A stretch of DNA of 38,825 nt from Peptoniphilus grossensis ph5 (GTDB lineage: Bacteria; Bacillota; Clostridia; Tissierellales; Peptoniphilaceae): the NCBI RefSeq assembly GCF_000311825.1, contig NZ_HE978568.1, forward strand, positions 66,446 through 105,270. Reading direction: 5' to 3'. A model generated the notes under the pieces. The model searched no databases and was not told where the DNA came from. It saw nothing but the letters and a program-made list of their open reading frames with translations. Positions 14,734 to 25,355 of the stretch are shown in pieces; positions within the stretch are counted from its first letter, which is position 1; every line of letters starts with the position of its first letter. Both the position numbers and the translations under genes were made by a program.

Positions 14734-16197
14734 TTATAAAAGTGGTGACAATAGTCTTGAGATGGACTCTCTAAATTTTGTAAACTTAGACCTATTGTTG
14801 TAGATTTCTGGAGTTATCTCTGTGCAGGACTTCAAGTCTTCCATAAAGTCTTCCTTTAATTTTTTATTTATCTCTTCGTCATATATAAAGGCATTAACTT
14901 CAAAGTTTAGTTCAAAAGACCTTATATCAAAGTTTGCTGTGCCGACACTTGATAAGTAGTCGTCTGATATCACTACTTTTGTATGGAGAAAGCCGCCTTC
15001 ATATTGGTAAACATGAGCCCCCCACTTTAAAAGTTCTCCCATAAAGGAAAGGGATGCCCAGTGAACAAAGACATGGTCTCTCTTTTTTGGAAACATCAAG
15101 TGAACTTCAACTCCAGATAGGGCTGCAACCTTTAATGCCTTTAGAAGTCCTTCATCTGGAACGAAGTAAGGTGTTTGAACATAGACTTCTTTTCTGGCAG
15201 ATGTTATAAGTTTTTCATAGCCATTTCTTATGGAGTCTGCCTTTGTATCTGGCCCACTTGTGACAATATTTATGTCAATTCCATCTTCTATTTCTGGGAA
15301 AATTTCTGTTGTAAATCCTTTGGTGTGTTCATTTGAAGCAAATTTAAAGTCCAAGAAAAATCTCCAGGCTAGTCCATTAACTGCAGGGCCTTCTATTTTT
15401 AGATGAGTATCTCTCCAAAATCCCATCTTTCCCTTTGAAACATATTCATCTCCAACATTAAAGCCACCAACATAGCCAATTCGCTTATCTATAACTACAA
15501 TCTTCCTGTGATTTCTAAAATTTATGTGTGTGTTTAATTTGTCAATTATTCCAGGGAAAAATACTCCGAATTTTACTCCAGCCTCTGTCAGTCTCTTCCT
15601 ATCTTTTATTTTCATGTTCCTAATACCCATTCCATCTATTAAAAGATATACATCAAGACCTTCATTTGCCTTTTCAATTAAAATATTCGTAAATTCTGTG
15701 GACAATTCATCAGATTTATAAATATAATATTGGACATAAATTGTATTTTTTGCATTTCTTAAATCTTCAAACAATTCTTTGAATTTGTCTTTTCCATCAT
15801 TGAAAATTTTTACTTTATTATTTGTGTAAAGTAGTTCATCTTCTGCTTTATTAAACATTTCAACCATGTGAACATAATCTTTAGTTCTCTCGTTGGAGTA
15901 GACAAATTCGTCATTTTTTATTTCAATAAGTTGTGTTTTTGATTCTTTTTTTAAAATTTTATCAGCTCTGTTTTTTCCGTCAAATATCCTTGATTTCGAA
16001 ATATCTTGACCTATAAAAATGTAGAGTATAAATCCTATTACTGGCAAAAAATTTATAGCCATTACCCAAAGTAGGGTGGATATTGGTTTTTTGTTGTCAA
16101 ATAAAATTATAAAAGCTGAAATTAATACATTTGCAATAAATAGGAAGGAATAAACTTGGGCAAAGTTTTTAAACATTCCAAAATAGTCATTAAACAT
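14734..16197 (-). CDS. cls: Cardiolipin synthase (two phospholipase D domains)
   Basis: This membrane enzyme makes cardiolipin by phosphatidyl transfer between phosphatidylglycerol molecules. The N-terminus has two transmembrane helices (about residues 12-30 and 40-62). Both PLD HKD motifs are present: INFRNHRKIVVIDKRIGYVG (about 223) and LHTKVVISDDYLSSVGTANF (about 400). At 487 residues it is full-length. It starts 24 bases after typA and continues into the metallopeptidase gene, so all are likely one transcript. Confidence 0.95.
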   Translation of the reverse strand: MFNDYFGMFKNFAQVYSFLFIANVLISAFIILFDNKKPISTLLWVMAINFLPVIGFILYIFIGQDISKSRIFDGKNRADKILKKESKTQLIEIKNDEFVYSNERTKDYVHMVEMFNKAEDELLYTNNKVKIFNDGKDKFKELFEDLRNAKNTIYVQYYIYKSDELSTEFTNILIEKANEGLDVYLLIDGMGIRNMKIKDRKRLTEAGVKFGVFFPGIIDKLNTHINFRNHRKIVVIDKRIGYVGGFNVGDEYVSKGKMGFWRDTHLKIEGPAVNGLAWRFFLDFKFASNEHTKGFTTEIFPEIEDGIDINIVTSGPDTKADSIRNGYEKLITSARKEVYVQTPYFVPDEGLLKALKVAALSGVEVHLMFPKKRDHVFVHWASLSFMGELLKWGAHVYQYEGGFLHTKVVISDDYLSSVGTANFDIRSFELNFEVNAFIYDEEINKKLKEDFMEDLKSCTEITPEIYNNRSKFTKFRESISRLLSPLL

Positions 16198-16221
16198 TGT
16201 GCACCTCTAGTTAAAATTTTA

Positions 16222-18045
16222 TTATTTATTTTTCTTTGATTTATATCTTTGTTGTGAATCTAGGATTTTCTTTCTAAGCCTAAATTCATTTGGAGTAATT
16301 TCTATAAGTTCGTCATCTTCAATAAATTCAAGAGCTTCTTCAAGGCTCATCTTTCTAACAGGAGAAAGTCTCAAGGCTTCGTCTGAACCAGAAGCTCTGA
16401 CATTGGTTTGCTTCTTTGCCTTAGTGACAGAAACTTCGATTTCAACTCCCTTTGGAGATTCCCCTACAACTTGACCTTCGTAAACATCTTCCCCTGGTTC
16501 AACAAAAAGAGTTCCTCTCTCTTGTGCATTGTTAAGTCCATAAGTTGATGCCACGCCTGTGTCAAAGGAAACAATAGAAGCATTAACTCTTCTTGGGATT
16601 TCGCCCTTATATGGCACATAGGCTTCGAAGATGGAATTTAAAATTCCGCTGCCCTTAGTGTCAGTCATAAATTCAGTTCTGTAACCAATAAGTCCCCTTG
16701 AAGGAATGATAAATTCAAGTCTTTGGTAACCACCATTAGGTTCAACTATGTTTACAAGTTCGCCCTTTCTTCTGCCAAGTTTTTCTATGACAGAACCTGC
16801 GTAAACACTGTCAACATCAATTGTAACTCTTTCAGTTGGCTCAAGTCTTTTGCCATTTTCGTCAAACTTGTATAAAACTTGTGGCTTAGAAACTTGGAAT
16901 TCGTAGCCTTCACGCCTCATGTTTTCGATTAAAACAGAAAGGTGAAGTTCTCCTCTACCAGACACCTTAAAAGAATCAGTAGTGTCAGTTTCTTCAACTC
17001 TTAGCCCAACATCAGTTTGTAGTTCTCTATTAAGTCTTGCTTTGATTTGTCTTGATGTCAAGAACTTGCCAACTCTACCTGCAAAGGGTGAATCATTTAC
17101 AGAAAAGTTCATGGAAATTGTTGGCTCAGAAATTTTTACAAATTCAAGACCTTCAGTGTCTTCAGTTGATGTAATAGTATCTCCAATGTTGATGTCTTCG
17201 ATGCCTGTAACTGCAACAATAGACCCTGATCTTGATGAGTCAACTTCAACCCTATTAAGACCTTCAAATTCATAAATTTGTGCAATTTTAATATTTTCTT
17301 TAAAGTCAGGTTTTAATTTATTTACCCTTACAAGTTTGTCGTTTTCTTGAATAATACCTTGTTCAATTTTGCCAATACCAATTCTTCCAACATAGTCGTT
17401 GTAGTCAATTGTTGAAATCAAAAGTTTAAAAGGTTCGTCGTCTCTATTTTCTGGTGCAGGGATGTACTTAATAATAGTTTCAAAAAGTGGATCCATGGAT
17501 TCCATCTTATCATCTAAATCAAGGGCAGCTATACCTTGTTTTGCTGATGCAAAGACAAAAGGACATTCCAAAATTTCGTCATCTGCGCCAAGTTCAATAA
17601 ATAAATCGAGAACTTCGTCTACAACTTCAAGAGGTCTGGCTTCCGGTCTGTCTACCTTATTTATGCAGACAATAACAGGAAGGTTTAGCTCAAATGATTT
17701 TTTCAAAACAAATTTTGTTTGAGGCATTGGACCTTCAAAGGCATCAACAAGTAATACAACGCCATTTACCATTTTAAGCACACGTTCAACTTCTCCTCCG
17801 AAGTCAGCGTGTCCTGGCGTGTCAATGATGTTGATCTTAACACCATTGTGGTTTACGGCAGTGTTTTTGGAAAGAATTGTAATACCTCTTTCTCTTTCAA
17901 TGTCGTTGGAGTCCATAACTCTCTCGTTAACTTGTTGATTATCTCTAAAAATACCTGATTGTCTAAGTAGTGCATCTACTAGTGTCGTCTTGCCATGATC
18001 GACATGGGCAATGATTGCTATATTTCTAATATCTTCTCTTTTCAA
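16222..18045 (-). CDS. typA: GTP-binding protein TypA/BipA
   Basis: A ribosome-associated translational GTPase of the EF-G/LepA class that helps 50S assembly and stress adaptation. The GTPase motifs are all present: G1 [11 protein letters not shown]2 RERGITI, G3 [12 protein letters not shown] and G4 NKVD, followed by domain II and the TypA-specific C-terminal domain with [11 protein letters not shown]. At 607 residues it is the usual length. The start is TTG after AGAAATGAGATGAG, a weak ribosome binding site; no in-frame ATG lies nearby. It is the first gene of the operon. Confidence 0.96.
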   Translation of the reverse strand: MKREDIRNIAIIAHVDHGKTTLVDALLRQSGIFRDNQQVNERVMDSNDIERERGITILSKNTAVNHNGVKINIIDTPGHADFGGEVERVLKMVNGVVLLVDAFEGPMPQTKFVLKKSFELNLPVIVCINKVDRPEARPLEVVDEVLDLFIELGADDEILECPFVFASAKQGIAALDLDDKMESMDPLFETIIKYIPAPENRDDEPFKLLISTIDYNDYVGRIGIGKIEQGIIQENDKLVRVNKLKPDFKENIKIAQIYEFEGLNRVEVDSSRSGSIVAVTGIEDINIGDTITSTEDTEGLEFVKISEPTISMNFSVNDSPFAGRVGKFLTSRQIKARLNRELQTDVGLRVEETDTTDSFKVSGRGELHLSVLIENMRREGYEFQVSKPQVLYKFDENGKRLEPTERVTIDVDSVYAGSVIEKLGRRKGELVNIVEPNGGYQRLEFIIPSRGLIGYRTEFMTDTKGSGILNSIFEAYVPYKGEIPRRVNASIVSFDTGVASTYGLNNAQERGTLFVEPGEDVYEGQVVGESPKGVEIEVSVTKAKKQTNVRASGSDEALRLSPVRKMSLEEALEFIEDDELIEITPNEFRLRKKILDSQQRYKSKKNK

Positions 18046-18100
18046 AATCTCATCTCATTTCTTCAAACTTCTATCCTATTTTAAGCTTAAATAAAAAAAA

Positions 18101-18118
18101 GTGCAACATAAGTTGCAC
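18101..18118 (-). terminator. Terminator after hisS
   Basis: GTGCAAC-ATAA-GTTGCAC forms a seven-pair stem. The minus strand continues with TTTTTTTT, so it ends the hisS transcript before typA. Confidence 0.88.
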
Positions 18119-18191
18119 GATTTCTTGTATTTTTTAAGGTTTTACCATTAAAATATATACATTTTCAACTAATTTTTCAAAGGAGTCGCAC

Positions 18192-19499
18192 CTATTTACT
18201 AAATTTTTCTACTAATTCGTCAAAAGTTACTTCCTCTTGATCTCCACTTCTCATATTCTTCAAAGAATATTTTCTGCTCTTAACTTCTTCTTCACCAAGG
18301 ACAATTACATAGTCAACCTTAGTTTGGTCTGCATACTTAAATTTTTTCTTTAACTTGGCAAATTCAGTGTAGACAGAAACTTTCACTCCCTTTTCCCTAA
18401 GTTCACTTAAAAGTTTTATGCCGTCGTGTAGACAGTCGTCCATTGGGATAATCAACAAATCAACAAGAGATTTTTCTTCACTAGAAATAATCTTTGCTTC
18501 ATTTAATTGATAGAAAAGTCTTGAAAGACCAATGGAAATTCCAACACCTGGAAGAACTTTATCTGTGTAATAACTTGCAAGGTCTTCGTATCTTCCGCCA
18601 GAGCAAACTGAGCCAATATTTGGATAATTATCAAGGGTAGTTTCATAAACTGTGCCTGTGTAATAATCTAGTCCTCTTGCAATTTTTAAATCAATATCAA
18701 AACAATTTTCGTCTATGCCAAAGTCCCTCATGTATCCAACAACTTGACTTATTTCGTCAAGGCCTTCAAGGAAAACTTCATTTTCAATTTTAAGATCATT
18801 TAGGGCTTTAATAATTTCATCTGTACTGCCCTTGATTTTAATAAATTCAAGAATCTTTTCGCCAGCTTCCTTTGTAACGCCAAGTTCAGCAAGCTCAGAC
18901 AAGACATTTTCTTCGCCAATTTTGTCTATTTTATCTACAGTTCTCAAAACATTCATTGAATCCTCAATGCCAAGAGAGCCGAAAAATCCCTTTAAAATTT
19001 TTCTATTGTTTAGGTGAATTGTAAAATCTGTAAAGCCTAAATCTTTAAAAGTGTGATAAATTACAACTGGAAATTCTGCGTCATTTACTAGGGAAAGTTC
19101 CCCCATGCCAATTGTGTCGATGTCACATTGATAAAACTCTCTAAAGCGACCCTTTTGAGCCTTTTCGCCCCTATACACCTTTCCTATTTGATATCTCTTA
19201 AAAGGGAAGGATAGGTCGTTCATGTGCTCTACAGTGTATCTTGCTAGAGGAACTGTTAAGTCAAATCTAAGGGACATGTCTGTGTCGCCCTTAGAAAATC
19301 TGTAAATTTGCTTTTCAGTTTCTCCGCCGCCCTTTGCGAGTAGCACTTCAGATTTTTCTATAACTGGTGTATCTATTGGCAAGAAACCATGTTTTTCAAA
19401 ATTGTCTCTAATTATGTCTCTCATCTCGTTAAAGAGAATTTGTTCCTTTGGTAGCAGTTCCATAAATCCTGGAAGAGTTGAAGGTTTCACTATACTCAT
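18192..19499 (-). CDS. hisS: Histidyl-tRNA synthetase
   Basis: Class II aminoacyl-tRNA synthetase charging tRNA-His. Motif 2 appears as GRFREFYQCDIDTIG (about residue 120), the histidine-specific GLDYYTGTVYE (about 267) and motif 3 in LPGVGISIGLSRL (about 315), followed by a C-terminal anticodon-binding domain to residue 435. ATG follows AGGAGTGATATC. No T-box leader is visible, so control is not by tRNA-His attenuation in the visible sequence. It is a separate unit. Confidence 0.97.
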   Translation of the reverse strand: MSIVKPSTLPGFMELLPKEQILFNEMRDIIRDNFEKHGFLPIDTPVIEKSEVLLAKGGGETEKQIYRFSKGDTDMSLRFDLTVPLARYTVEHMNDLSFPFKRYQIGKVYRGEKAQKGRFREFYQCDIDTIGMGELSLVNDAEFPVVIYHTFKDLGFTDFTIHLNNRKILKGFFGSLGIEDSMNVLRTVDKIDKIGEENVLSELAELGVTKEAGEKILEFIKIKGSTDEIIKALNDLKIENEVFLEGLDEISQVVGYMRDFGIDENCFDIDLKIARGLDYYTGTVYETTLDNYPNIGSVCSGGRYEDLASYYTDKVLPGVGISIGLSRLFYQLNEAKIISSEEKSLVDLLIIPMDDCLHDGIKLLSELREKGVKVSVYTEFAKLKKKFKYADQTKVDYVIVLGEEEVKSRKYSLKNMRSGDQEEVTFDELVEKFSK

Positions 19500-19665
19500 G
19501 ATATCACTCCTATTTTTTATAATTTATAATTTCTTATTGATTTTATTTTATCACATAATCTTTACTTTTTGTACTTTTGTCTAGTATTAAAGGAAAGTAT
19601 TTTTTCTTGCAATTAGCTTATAAATTCAAACTTTAAAAAATTTCTAGTAATTTCATTAATTTTTT

Positions 19666-19694
19666 TTGACTCTAGTTCTTTTTTATTTTATAAT
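19666..19694 (+). promoter_or_regulatory. Promoter of gltS
   Basis: TTGACT (19666-19671) and TATAAT (19689-19694) are separated by exactly 17 bases, a near-perfect housekeeping promoter about 60 bases before the start codon. Confidence 0.75.
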
Positions 19695-19754
19695 TACAAA
19701 GTTGAGAATAATATTCATTATGGTCTCAATGAATTTTTTTTTGGGAGGAAAAAA

Positions 19755-20978
19755 ATGGAAAGAATTAATGTAGAATTTGGAATGTTCGAAGTTTTACTTC
19801 TTGCTATACTTGGTATTTATCTAGGAGATTTTCTAAGAAAGAAATTCCCTATTCTTGTTAAATATTGCTTGCCATCAGCAGTAGTAGGAGGAACTATAAT
19901 TTCAATAATTACAATGATCTTATACTATGCAGGAATTATAGAGCCAGACTTCGACTTTAAAACTGTTAACACTTTATTTTATTGCTTATTTTTTGCTGCA
20001 AGTGGTGCAGCAGCCAGCCTTTCACTTTTAAAGCAAGGTGGAAAACTGGTAGTTATATTTGCTTTTTTGGCAGCCTTACTTGCCATTTGTCAAAACACTG
20101 TAGCTCTTGGAGTAGGTCATTTACTTCATGTTCATCCACTTATCTCTATGATGACTGGCTCAATACCTATGACTGGTGGTCATGGAAACGCAGCAAGTTT
20201 TGCGCCAATAGCTGTTAAGGCAGGACAAAAAGCTGCTATGGAAGTTGCAATAGCATCTGCTACCTTTGGACTTATTGCCGGTTCACTAATTGGTGGACCT
20301 TACGGTAACTTTTTGGTAAAAAGATTTGGCTTTCAAGATCCAGAACTAGACAATCAGCAAAACACAATAGTTGACACTGCAAAAACTGTTATGATGAACA
20401 AAAATAATGTAATCTCAGCAGTAAATATGCTAGTTCTTGCCTGTGGTATTGGTGAATTATTTTTCTTAGTATGGCAACACTATGACATTAATATTCCAAT
20501 TCATGTAAACTGTATGCTTGGCGGTATCCTTGTGAGAGTCTTCTTAGACAAAACTGGCAGAGCAAAGGACTCTCTATTAGAAGCAATTGACACAGTGGGA
20601 GACTTTTCCCTTGCACTCTTTGTTTCAATGTCAATTGTAACAATGAAATTGTGGCAACTAGCAGACCTAGGACCTCAACTTATTGTCCTTCTTCTTGCTC
20701 AAATTGTTCTTGTACTAGTATTCACTTACTTCTTAACTTTCAGACTTCTAGGCAAGAATTACGACTCAGCAGTAATGGCAGTAGGTCACCTTGGTTTCTC
20801 TACAGGTGCCGTACCAGTTTCAATGACTACAATGAAGACTGTCTGCGACAAGTACAGATACTCAAAGCTTGCCTTCTTCGTTGTGCCAGTAATTGGTGGA
20901 TTTATTTCAAATCTTACAAATGCCTTTATTATTACAACCTTCTTGGATATAGCAACAAAAATGGGCGCAGGTATGTAA
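19755..20978 (+). CDS. gltS: Sodium/glutamate symporter GltS
   Basis: A membrane transporter that takes up glutamate with Na+. The two inverted-repeat halves and their pore-loop signatures are present: TGSIPMTGGHGNAASFAPIA in the first half (about residue 137) and GHLGFSTGAVPVSMTTM in the second (about 340), with roughly ten to twelve membrane segments in 407 residues. ATG follows a long GGGAGGA site. It is a single gene between its own promoter and terminator. In a glutamate-fermenting anaerobe it would supply substrate and consume the Na+ gradient. Confidence 0.94.
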   Translation: MERINVEFGMFEVLLLAILGIYLGDFLRKKFPILVKYCLPSAVVGGTIISIITMILYYAGIIEPDFDFKTVNTLFYCLFFAASGAAASLSLLKQGGKLVVIFAFLAALLAICQNTVALGVGHLLHVHPLISMMTGSIPMTGGHGNAASFAPIAVKAGQKAAMEVAIASATFGLIAGSLIGGPYGNFLVKRFGFQDPELDNQQNTIVDTAKTVMMNKNNVISAVNMLVLACGIGELFFLVWQHYDINIPIHVNCMLGGILVRVFLDKTGRAKDSLLEAIDTVGDFSLALFVSMSIVTMKLWQLADLGPQLIVLLLAQIVLVLVFTYFLTFRLLGKNYDSAVMAVGHLGFSTGAVPVSMTTMKTVCDKYRYSKLAFFVVPVIGGFISNLTNAFIITTFLDIATKMGAGM

Positions 20979-21006
20979 AATTTAATAAAATTTTGAAGAT
21001 TTTAAA

Positions 21007-21038
21007 AGGGCTATAGTTTTTACTACAGCCCTCTTTTT
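21007..21038 (+). terminator. Terminator after gltS
   Basis: AGGGCTATAG and CTACAGCCCT form a ten-base stem with one mismatch and a six-base loop, followed by CTTTTT. The converging aldehyde dehydrogenase gene has only a weak T-run on its side. Confidence 0.8.
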
Positions 21039-21062
21039 AAATTATTCTATTTTTTTTAGTTT

Positions 21063-22547
21063 TTAGTATAGTCCTGATGGTTTTTCAGAAGTGTTGATAA
21101 AAATATTTTTAACTTGTGAATATGCATCAAGCATCATCTTGTGGTTTTCTCTACCTATACCAGATGTCTTATAGCCGCCGAAAGGTGCTCCTGCAGGTAG
21201 TTGGTTATAAGTGTTAACCCACATTCTTCCAGTTTCAACGCCTCTTGCAACTCTTATTGCCATGTTGATGTCTCTTGTCCAAACTGCACCTGCTAGACCG
21301 TAGTCAGAGTCGTTTGCCATTTTTATAACATCTTCTTCATCTTTGAACTTAATTACAACAGCAACTGGTCCAAAGATTTCTTCTCTTGCAACTTTCATGT
21401 CGTTGTTTGCATTTGTAATAAGAGTTGGCATTGTGAAGTAGCCATTTTCTGTGCCATTCTTTGTAGCTTTTTCGCCACCAACTGCAATTGTCGCTCCTTC
21501 TTTTTTAGCAACTTCTACATAGCCAAGAACTTTTTCAGTTTGTGATCTATTTACTTGGGCACCAACTTGAGTGTCTTCTTCCCAAGGAAGTCCAACTTTA
21601 ATTCCTTCAAACTTTTTAATTGCCTTTTCTATAAATTCATCGTAAATGTCTTCTTGAACGAAAACTCTTGAGCCTGCACAGCATACTTGACCTTGGTTAA
21701 ATAAAATTCCCATGGCAAGTCCATCTAGGGCAAGTTCCATGTCGCAGTCATCAAAGAAAATATTTGCTGACTTGCCGCCAAGCTCTAGTGTAGCAGGGAT
21801 TAATTTGTCTGCTGCAGCGCTTGCAATCTTGTAGCCAACTTCTGTTGAACCAGTGAAGGCAAGTTTTGATAGACCTTCATGGTGTTGTAAATATTCACCA
21901 GATTTTGAGCCAGAGCCAGTTACTACATTGATAACTCCCTTTGGCACTACATCTTTAATAAGCTTCATAAGTTCAAGAAGGGATAGTGAAGTAGTTGAAG
22001 ATGGTTTAATTACAACAGCATCGCCTGCTGCTAGGGCTGGTGATAATTTCCATGCTGCCATTAAGAATGGGAAGTTCCATGGAATAATTTGACCAACAAC
22101 TCCAAGAGGTTCACGAAGTACAATTGATAAAGTGTTTTCGTCAATGGCATTGGCAGTGCCTTCTTCAGATAAAATTGCTCCTGCAAAGTATCTAAAGTGT
22201 TCAGATGCTAGGGGAATATCAACATTTCTTGTTTCTCTAATTGGCTTGCCATTGTCTAGAGTTTCTACCATGGCAAGGTGTTCTGCATTTTCGTCAATTA
22301 TGTCGGCAATTTTATTTAAAATTTTTGCCCTTTCATATCTATTTGTCTTCTTGTAGGCCTTGAAGCCTTCCCAAGCAGCTTCAACAGCTCTGTCAACATC
22401 TTTTTCAGATGCTTGTGTGATTTTTGCTAAAACTTCTCCATCGGCTGGGCAATAAACATCAAGTGTTTCGCCACTTTCGCCTTCAACAAATTCTCCGCCA
22501 ATAAATAGGTCGTATTTTTTATCAAGATTAATTTTTGGTTTAGTCAT
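21063..22547 (-). CDS. NAD(P)-dependent aldehyde dehydrogenase
   Basis: A soluble aldehyde dehydrogenase of the classical superfamily (aldehyde to carboxylic acid). The structural and active-site motifs are intact: IIPWNFPFLMAAWKLSPALAAG (nucleotide region), FTGSTEVG, the catalytic-base glutamate in LELGGKSANIFFDD and the catalytic cysteine in NQGQVCCAGSR (about residue 295). The 494-residue length is usual. The substrate is not determined. It stands alone, with its own upstream region and a gap before the ABC operon. Confidence 0.93.
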   Translation of the reverse strand: MTKPKINLDKKYDLFIGGEFVEGESGETLDVYCPADGEVLAKITQASEKDVDRAVEAAWEGFKAYKKTNRYERAKILNKIADIIDENAEHLAMVETLDNGKPIRETRNVDIPLASEHFRYFAGAILSEEGTANAIDENTLSIVLREPLGVVGQIIPWNFPFLMAAWKLSPALAAGDAVVIKPSSTTSLSLLELMKLIKDVVPKGVINVVTGSGSKSGEYLQHHEGLSKLAFTGSTEVGYKIASAAADKLIPATLELGGKSANIFFDDCDMELALDGLAMGILFNQGQVCCAGSRVFVQEDIYDEFIEKAIKKFEGIKVGLPWEEDTQVGAQVNRSQTEKVLGYVEVAKKEGATIAVGGEKATKNGTENGYFTMPTLITNANNDMKVAREEIFGPVAVVIKFKDEEDVIKMANDSDYGLAGAVWTRDINMAIRVARGVETGRMWVNTYNQLPAGAPFGGYKTSGIGRENHKMMLDAYSQVKNIFINTSEKPSGLY

Positions 22548-22830
22548 AATACACTCCTTATCTCTATTTAATACATCATAAAAAGCTTCTATATAAGAAA
22601 TACCCCCCGTAATTTATTTAAAACCTATATTATTTTTTTAACAAAGTTTTACATGGTAGAAAATTATTATCCTTACTAAAATTTTGCCCTTACACAATTT
22701 TTTTCTATCTATTAATCTTTCTTCATCTCTTAACATTTTACAATCCGAAAAAAATTTTTTCTATCTCTTAATATTTTTGCACTTAAAAAATTATTACAGC
22801 TCTAGAAATTTTATTGCTTCCCTAGAAAGA
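22548..22830. other. Intergenic stretch, no gene seen
   Basis: About 280 bases of AT-rich DNA upstream of the aldehyde dehydrogenase (minus strand). I see a weak possible promoter and two near-direct copies of a TTTTTTCTATCT-TTAAT segment, but no ORF, RNA gene or strong structure. Confidence 0.5.
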
Positions 22831-22841
22831 TAAAAAAAAAT

Positions 22842-22861
22842 AAAAGCCCTCTCGAGCTTTT
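22842..22861 (-). terminator. Terminator of the amino-acid ABC operon
   Basis: The arms at 22842-22849 and 22854-22861 (AAAAGCCC and GAGCTTTT) pair over eight bases, with one G-U in the minus-strand RNA. On that strand the loop is GAGA, a GNRA tetraloop, followed by a long T-run. Confidence 0.8.
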
Positions 22862-22874
22862 ACCTTTAATAAAT

Positions 22875-23603
22875 TTATAAAACCATGGACAAAAATTCCT
22901 TTGCCCTCTTAGTTTTTGGATTTGCGAAAAATTCCTTGGAGTCCTCATCTTCTGCTATGACTCCCTTGTCCATGAAGAGAACTCTGTTAGACACATCTCT
23001 TGCAAAGCCCATTTCATGAGTTACCACAAGCATGGTAAGTCCCTCTTCTGCCAAATCACGCATGACATTTAAAACTTCATTTACCATTTCTGGGTCAAGA
23101 GCTGATGTTGGTTCGTCAAAGAGAAGAACTTCTGGATTCATGGCAAGTGATCTTGCTATGGCAACTCTTTGCTTTTGTCCACCAGATAGGGATGTGGGTT
23201 TTGCATCCTTAAAGGGATACATGCCAACCTTTTGCAAAAATTCTTCTGCAAGCTTTACTGCCTCTTGGCGAGATTTTTTCAAGACCTTAACTTGTCCTAT
23301 TACACAATTTTCAAGAACGCTCATGTTGTTAAAGAGGTTAAAGGATTGAAAAACCATGCCAACCTTAGTCCTGTAATTATTTATAGAAATGTCATCTAAA
23401 ATATTTTCTCCATGATATTTTATCTTGCCACCATTGGGCTCTTCCAAGAGATTTATACACCTAAGAAGGGTTGACTTGCCTGAGCCAGAGGAACCAATTA
23501 TTGAAACAACTTCGCCCTTTTTGACTTTAAAATTTATGTCCTTTAAAACTTCATTTGCGCCAAAGCTTTTTTCCAAATTTTCTATTTCAAAAATGTATTC
23601 CAT
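22875..23603 (-). CDS. Polar amino-acid ABC transporter, ATPase (GlnQ-like)
   Basis: The ATPase of the importer, 242 residues. Walker [19 protein letters not shown] (about residue 37), Q-loop VFQSFNLF, signature [16 protein letters not shown] and Walker [14 protein letters not shown], then [13 protein letters not shown] (H-loop), are all intact and typical of PAAT-family amino-acid importers. It is translated right after the permease, whose stop lies one base before this ATG. A lysine riboswitch upstream of the operon suggests lysine as the substrate. Confidence 0.94.
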   Translation of the reverse strand: MEYIFEIENLEKSFGANEVLKDINFKVKKGEVVSIIGSSGSGKSTLLRCINLLEEPNGGKIKYHGENILDDISINNYRTKVGMVFQSFNLFNNMSVLENCVIGQVKVLKKSRQEAVKLAEEFLQKVGMYPFKDAKPTSLSGGQKQRVAIARSLAMNPEVLLFDEPTSALDPEMVNEVLNVMRDLAEEGLTMLVVTHEMGFARDVSNRVLFMDKGVIAEDEDSKEFFANPKTKRAKEFLSMVL

Positions 23604-23604
23604 G

Positions 23605-24375
23605 TCACACCTCTTCCTTTACTTCAATAACTTCTGCTGTAGATTGAGAACCGTAAATCTTGTAAGTTCCGTCGCCATCCATTTTCTTTTCAATAAGCTT
23701 CATAGCTTGGCTCACTGTTATAGTAAGCACTAAATAAATTAAGGCTGTGATAAAGAAAACTTCGAAGTATCTTAGATAAGTTCCTGCTGCTGATTTTGAA
23801 ATAAAGAATAATTCTGAAACAGAAATTACATTTAAAACAGAAGAATCCTTTATGTTTACGATAAATTCATTGCCCACAGACGGGATAATATTTCTTACAG
23901 CTTGAGGAAGCACAACTTCTGTCATAGTTTGCCAATGAGTCATGCCTATGGATAAGGCTCCTTCAGTTTGACCCTTGTCAACAGAAATAATTCCACCTCT
24001 TATGATTTCAGCCATGTAAGCACCTGTGTTTACAGATACAATAATAAGGGCTGAAGGCATGGCTGCCATATTTAAGTTAAAATATTGTAGAGAGCCGTAG
24101 TAAAACATCATGGCTTGTACCATCATTGGCGTTCCCCTAATAACTTGAATGTAAACTGTAATTATGGCATTTACAACTTTTAGAAGTCCCCTCTTAAAGG
24201 CTGAAGATTTTTTATTTACTTTTATAGTCCTTATAATTGCAATTAAAAGACCTATTAAAAAACCAATTAAGGTGCCTATAACGGCAATTATAATGGTATT
24301 AAGAGTTCCCTCAAGAAAGAGGGAACCATATTCCTTTATTAAAAATCCAATCCATCCAAAAAAACTTTCTGGCAT
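23605..24375 (-). CDS. Polar amino-acid ABC transporter, permease
   Basis: A HisM/GlnP-type permease of 256 residues with about five membrane segments. The cytoplasmic EAA loop is seen as [31 protein letters not shown], preceded by [13 protein letters not shown]. The N-terminus up to residue 45 contains the first helix with [16 protein letters not shown]. It lies between the binding protein and the ATPase. The single permease probably forms a homodimer. Confidence 0.94.
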   Translation of the reverse strand: MPESFFGWIGFLIKEYGSLFLEGTLNTIIIAVIGTLIGFLIGLLIAIIRTIKVNKKSSAFKRGLLKVVNAIITVYIQVIRGTPMMVQAMMFYYGSLQYFNLNMAAMPSALIIVSVNTGAYMAEIIRGGIISVDKGQTEGALSIGMTHWQTMTEVVLPQAVRNIIPSVGNEFIVNIKDSSVLNVISVSELFFISKSAAGTYLRYFEVFFITALIYLVLTITVSQAMKLIEKKMDGDGTYKIYGSQSTAEVIEVKEEV

Positions 24376-24392
24376 CTTTTTTCTCCTATACT

Positions 24393-25247
24393 TTATTCGC
24401 TAAGTGGTTGATTAGCCACAGCTTCTTCCATTATGCTTTGTCTTTCATCTTCAGAAATTTTTGAAAGTGCGTCGTTAACTTTATCTAAAAGTTCTTGATT
24501 ACCCTTTTTAACGCCAACTGAAATAGAAGTGTCTTCAGTTGAAGCTTCAAAGCCCTTGCCTTCTTCAAATTCTACAAAAGTTAAATCATTGTTTGCAGAA
24601 GTAGCAGAAAGTGCGCCTGGTCTTTCAGAAACATAGCCGTCGATCTTTCCACTTCTAAGAGCAACTATCATTGCTGGGAAAGTTTCAAGAGCTGTTGACT
24701 TATTTACACCTTCGATTTGGTCAATTACATCATAGTGGAAAGTGTTAAGTTGTCCAGTGATGTTTGCTCCCTTAAAATCTTGGATTGATTTTGCATTGGC
24801 ATAAGGAGAATCCTTTTTAACAACAATTACAAGGTCTGATGTGTAATAAGTGTTGGAGAAGTCAATAGTTTCTTTTCTCTCAGCAGTTGGACTCATACCT
24901 GCAATAATTAAATCAATCTTGCCAGAAGTTAGGGCAGGAGTAAGACCATTCCATTCAGTTTTTACAATTTCAAGTTTCTTGTCCATGGACTCAGCAATTT
25001 TCTTTGCGATTTCAACATCGTATCCACCAGCGTATCCGCCAGTTGAAATTGCATAGCCATGTTCCTCACCAGTTTGTGTCCAGTTAAAAGGTGCATAGTC
25101 ACATTCCATTCCAACTTTTAAAGTGTCAGAATCTGCTGGCGAAGCTGCTGAACCTCCATCGCCCTTTGGATTACAAGCTGTTAAAAACATTGTGCTGGCT
25201 AAAGCACCTACTACTAAAACTTTTGCTACATTCTTTCTTAAATTCAT
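24393..25247 (-). CDS. Amino-acid ABC transporter substrate-binding lipoprotein
   Basis: The extracellular binding protein of the importer. It has a lipoprotein signal with LTAC (about residue 25), then the SBP family 3 fold: LKVGMECDYAPFNW, YDVEIAKKIAES, WNGLTPALTSGKIDLIIAGM and YYTSDLVIVVKKDS. The length of 284 is normal. ATG follows GGAGGTAT. The lysine riboswitch and attenuator between promoter and this gene make it the lysine-sensing entry gene of the operon. Binding specificity is inferred. Confidence 0.94.
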   Translation of the reverse strand: MNLRKNVAKVLVVGALASTMFLTACNPKGDGGSAASPADSDTLKVGMECDYAPFNWTQTGEEHGYAISTGGYAGGYDVEIAKKIAESMDKKLEIVKTEWNGLTPALTSGKIDLIIAGMSPTAERKETIDFSNTYYTSDLVIVVKKDSPYANAKSIQDFKGANITGQLNTFHYDVIDQIEGVNKSTALETFPAMIVALRSGKIDGYVSERPGALSATSANNDLTFVEFEEGKGFEASTEDTSISVGVKKGNQELLDKVNDALSKISEDERQSIMEEAVANQPLSE

Positions 25248-25294
25248 GATATACCTCCGTAAAATTCTCGGTGGCTATAAAAAGTAATAAAAAA

Positions 25295-25318
25295 AACAGT
25301 CTGGAAAACCAAACTGTT
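25295..25318 (-). terminator. Riboswitch-controlled attenuator (rho-independent)
   Basis: The arms at 25295-25304 and 25309-25318 (AACAGTCTGG and CCAAACTGTT) pair over ten bases around a four-base loop; on the minus strand a run of eight T follows. It lies between the lysine aptamer and the binding-protein gene. GTTAAA just after the aptamer can pair with TTTAAC at the start of the terminator as a possible antiterminator. Confidence 0.85.
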
Positions 25319-25355
25319 AAAGATGTCTAAATATAAGACAAAGTATTTAACTTTA

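Noticed and set aside
19500-19600. T-box leader before hisS
   Set aside because: The short leader has no T-box sequence and no strong attenuator hairpin.
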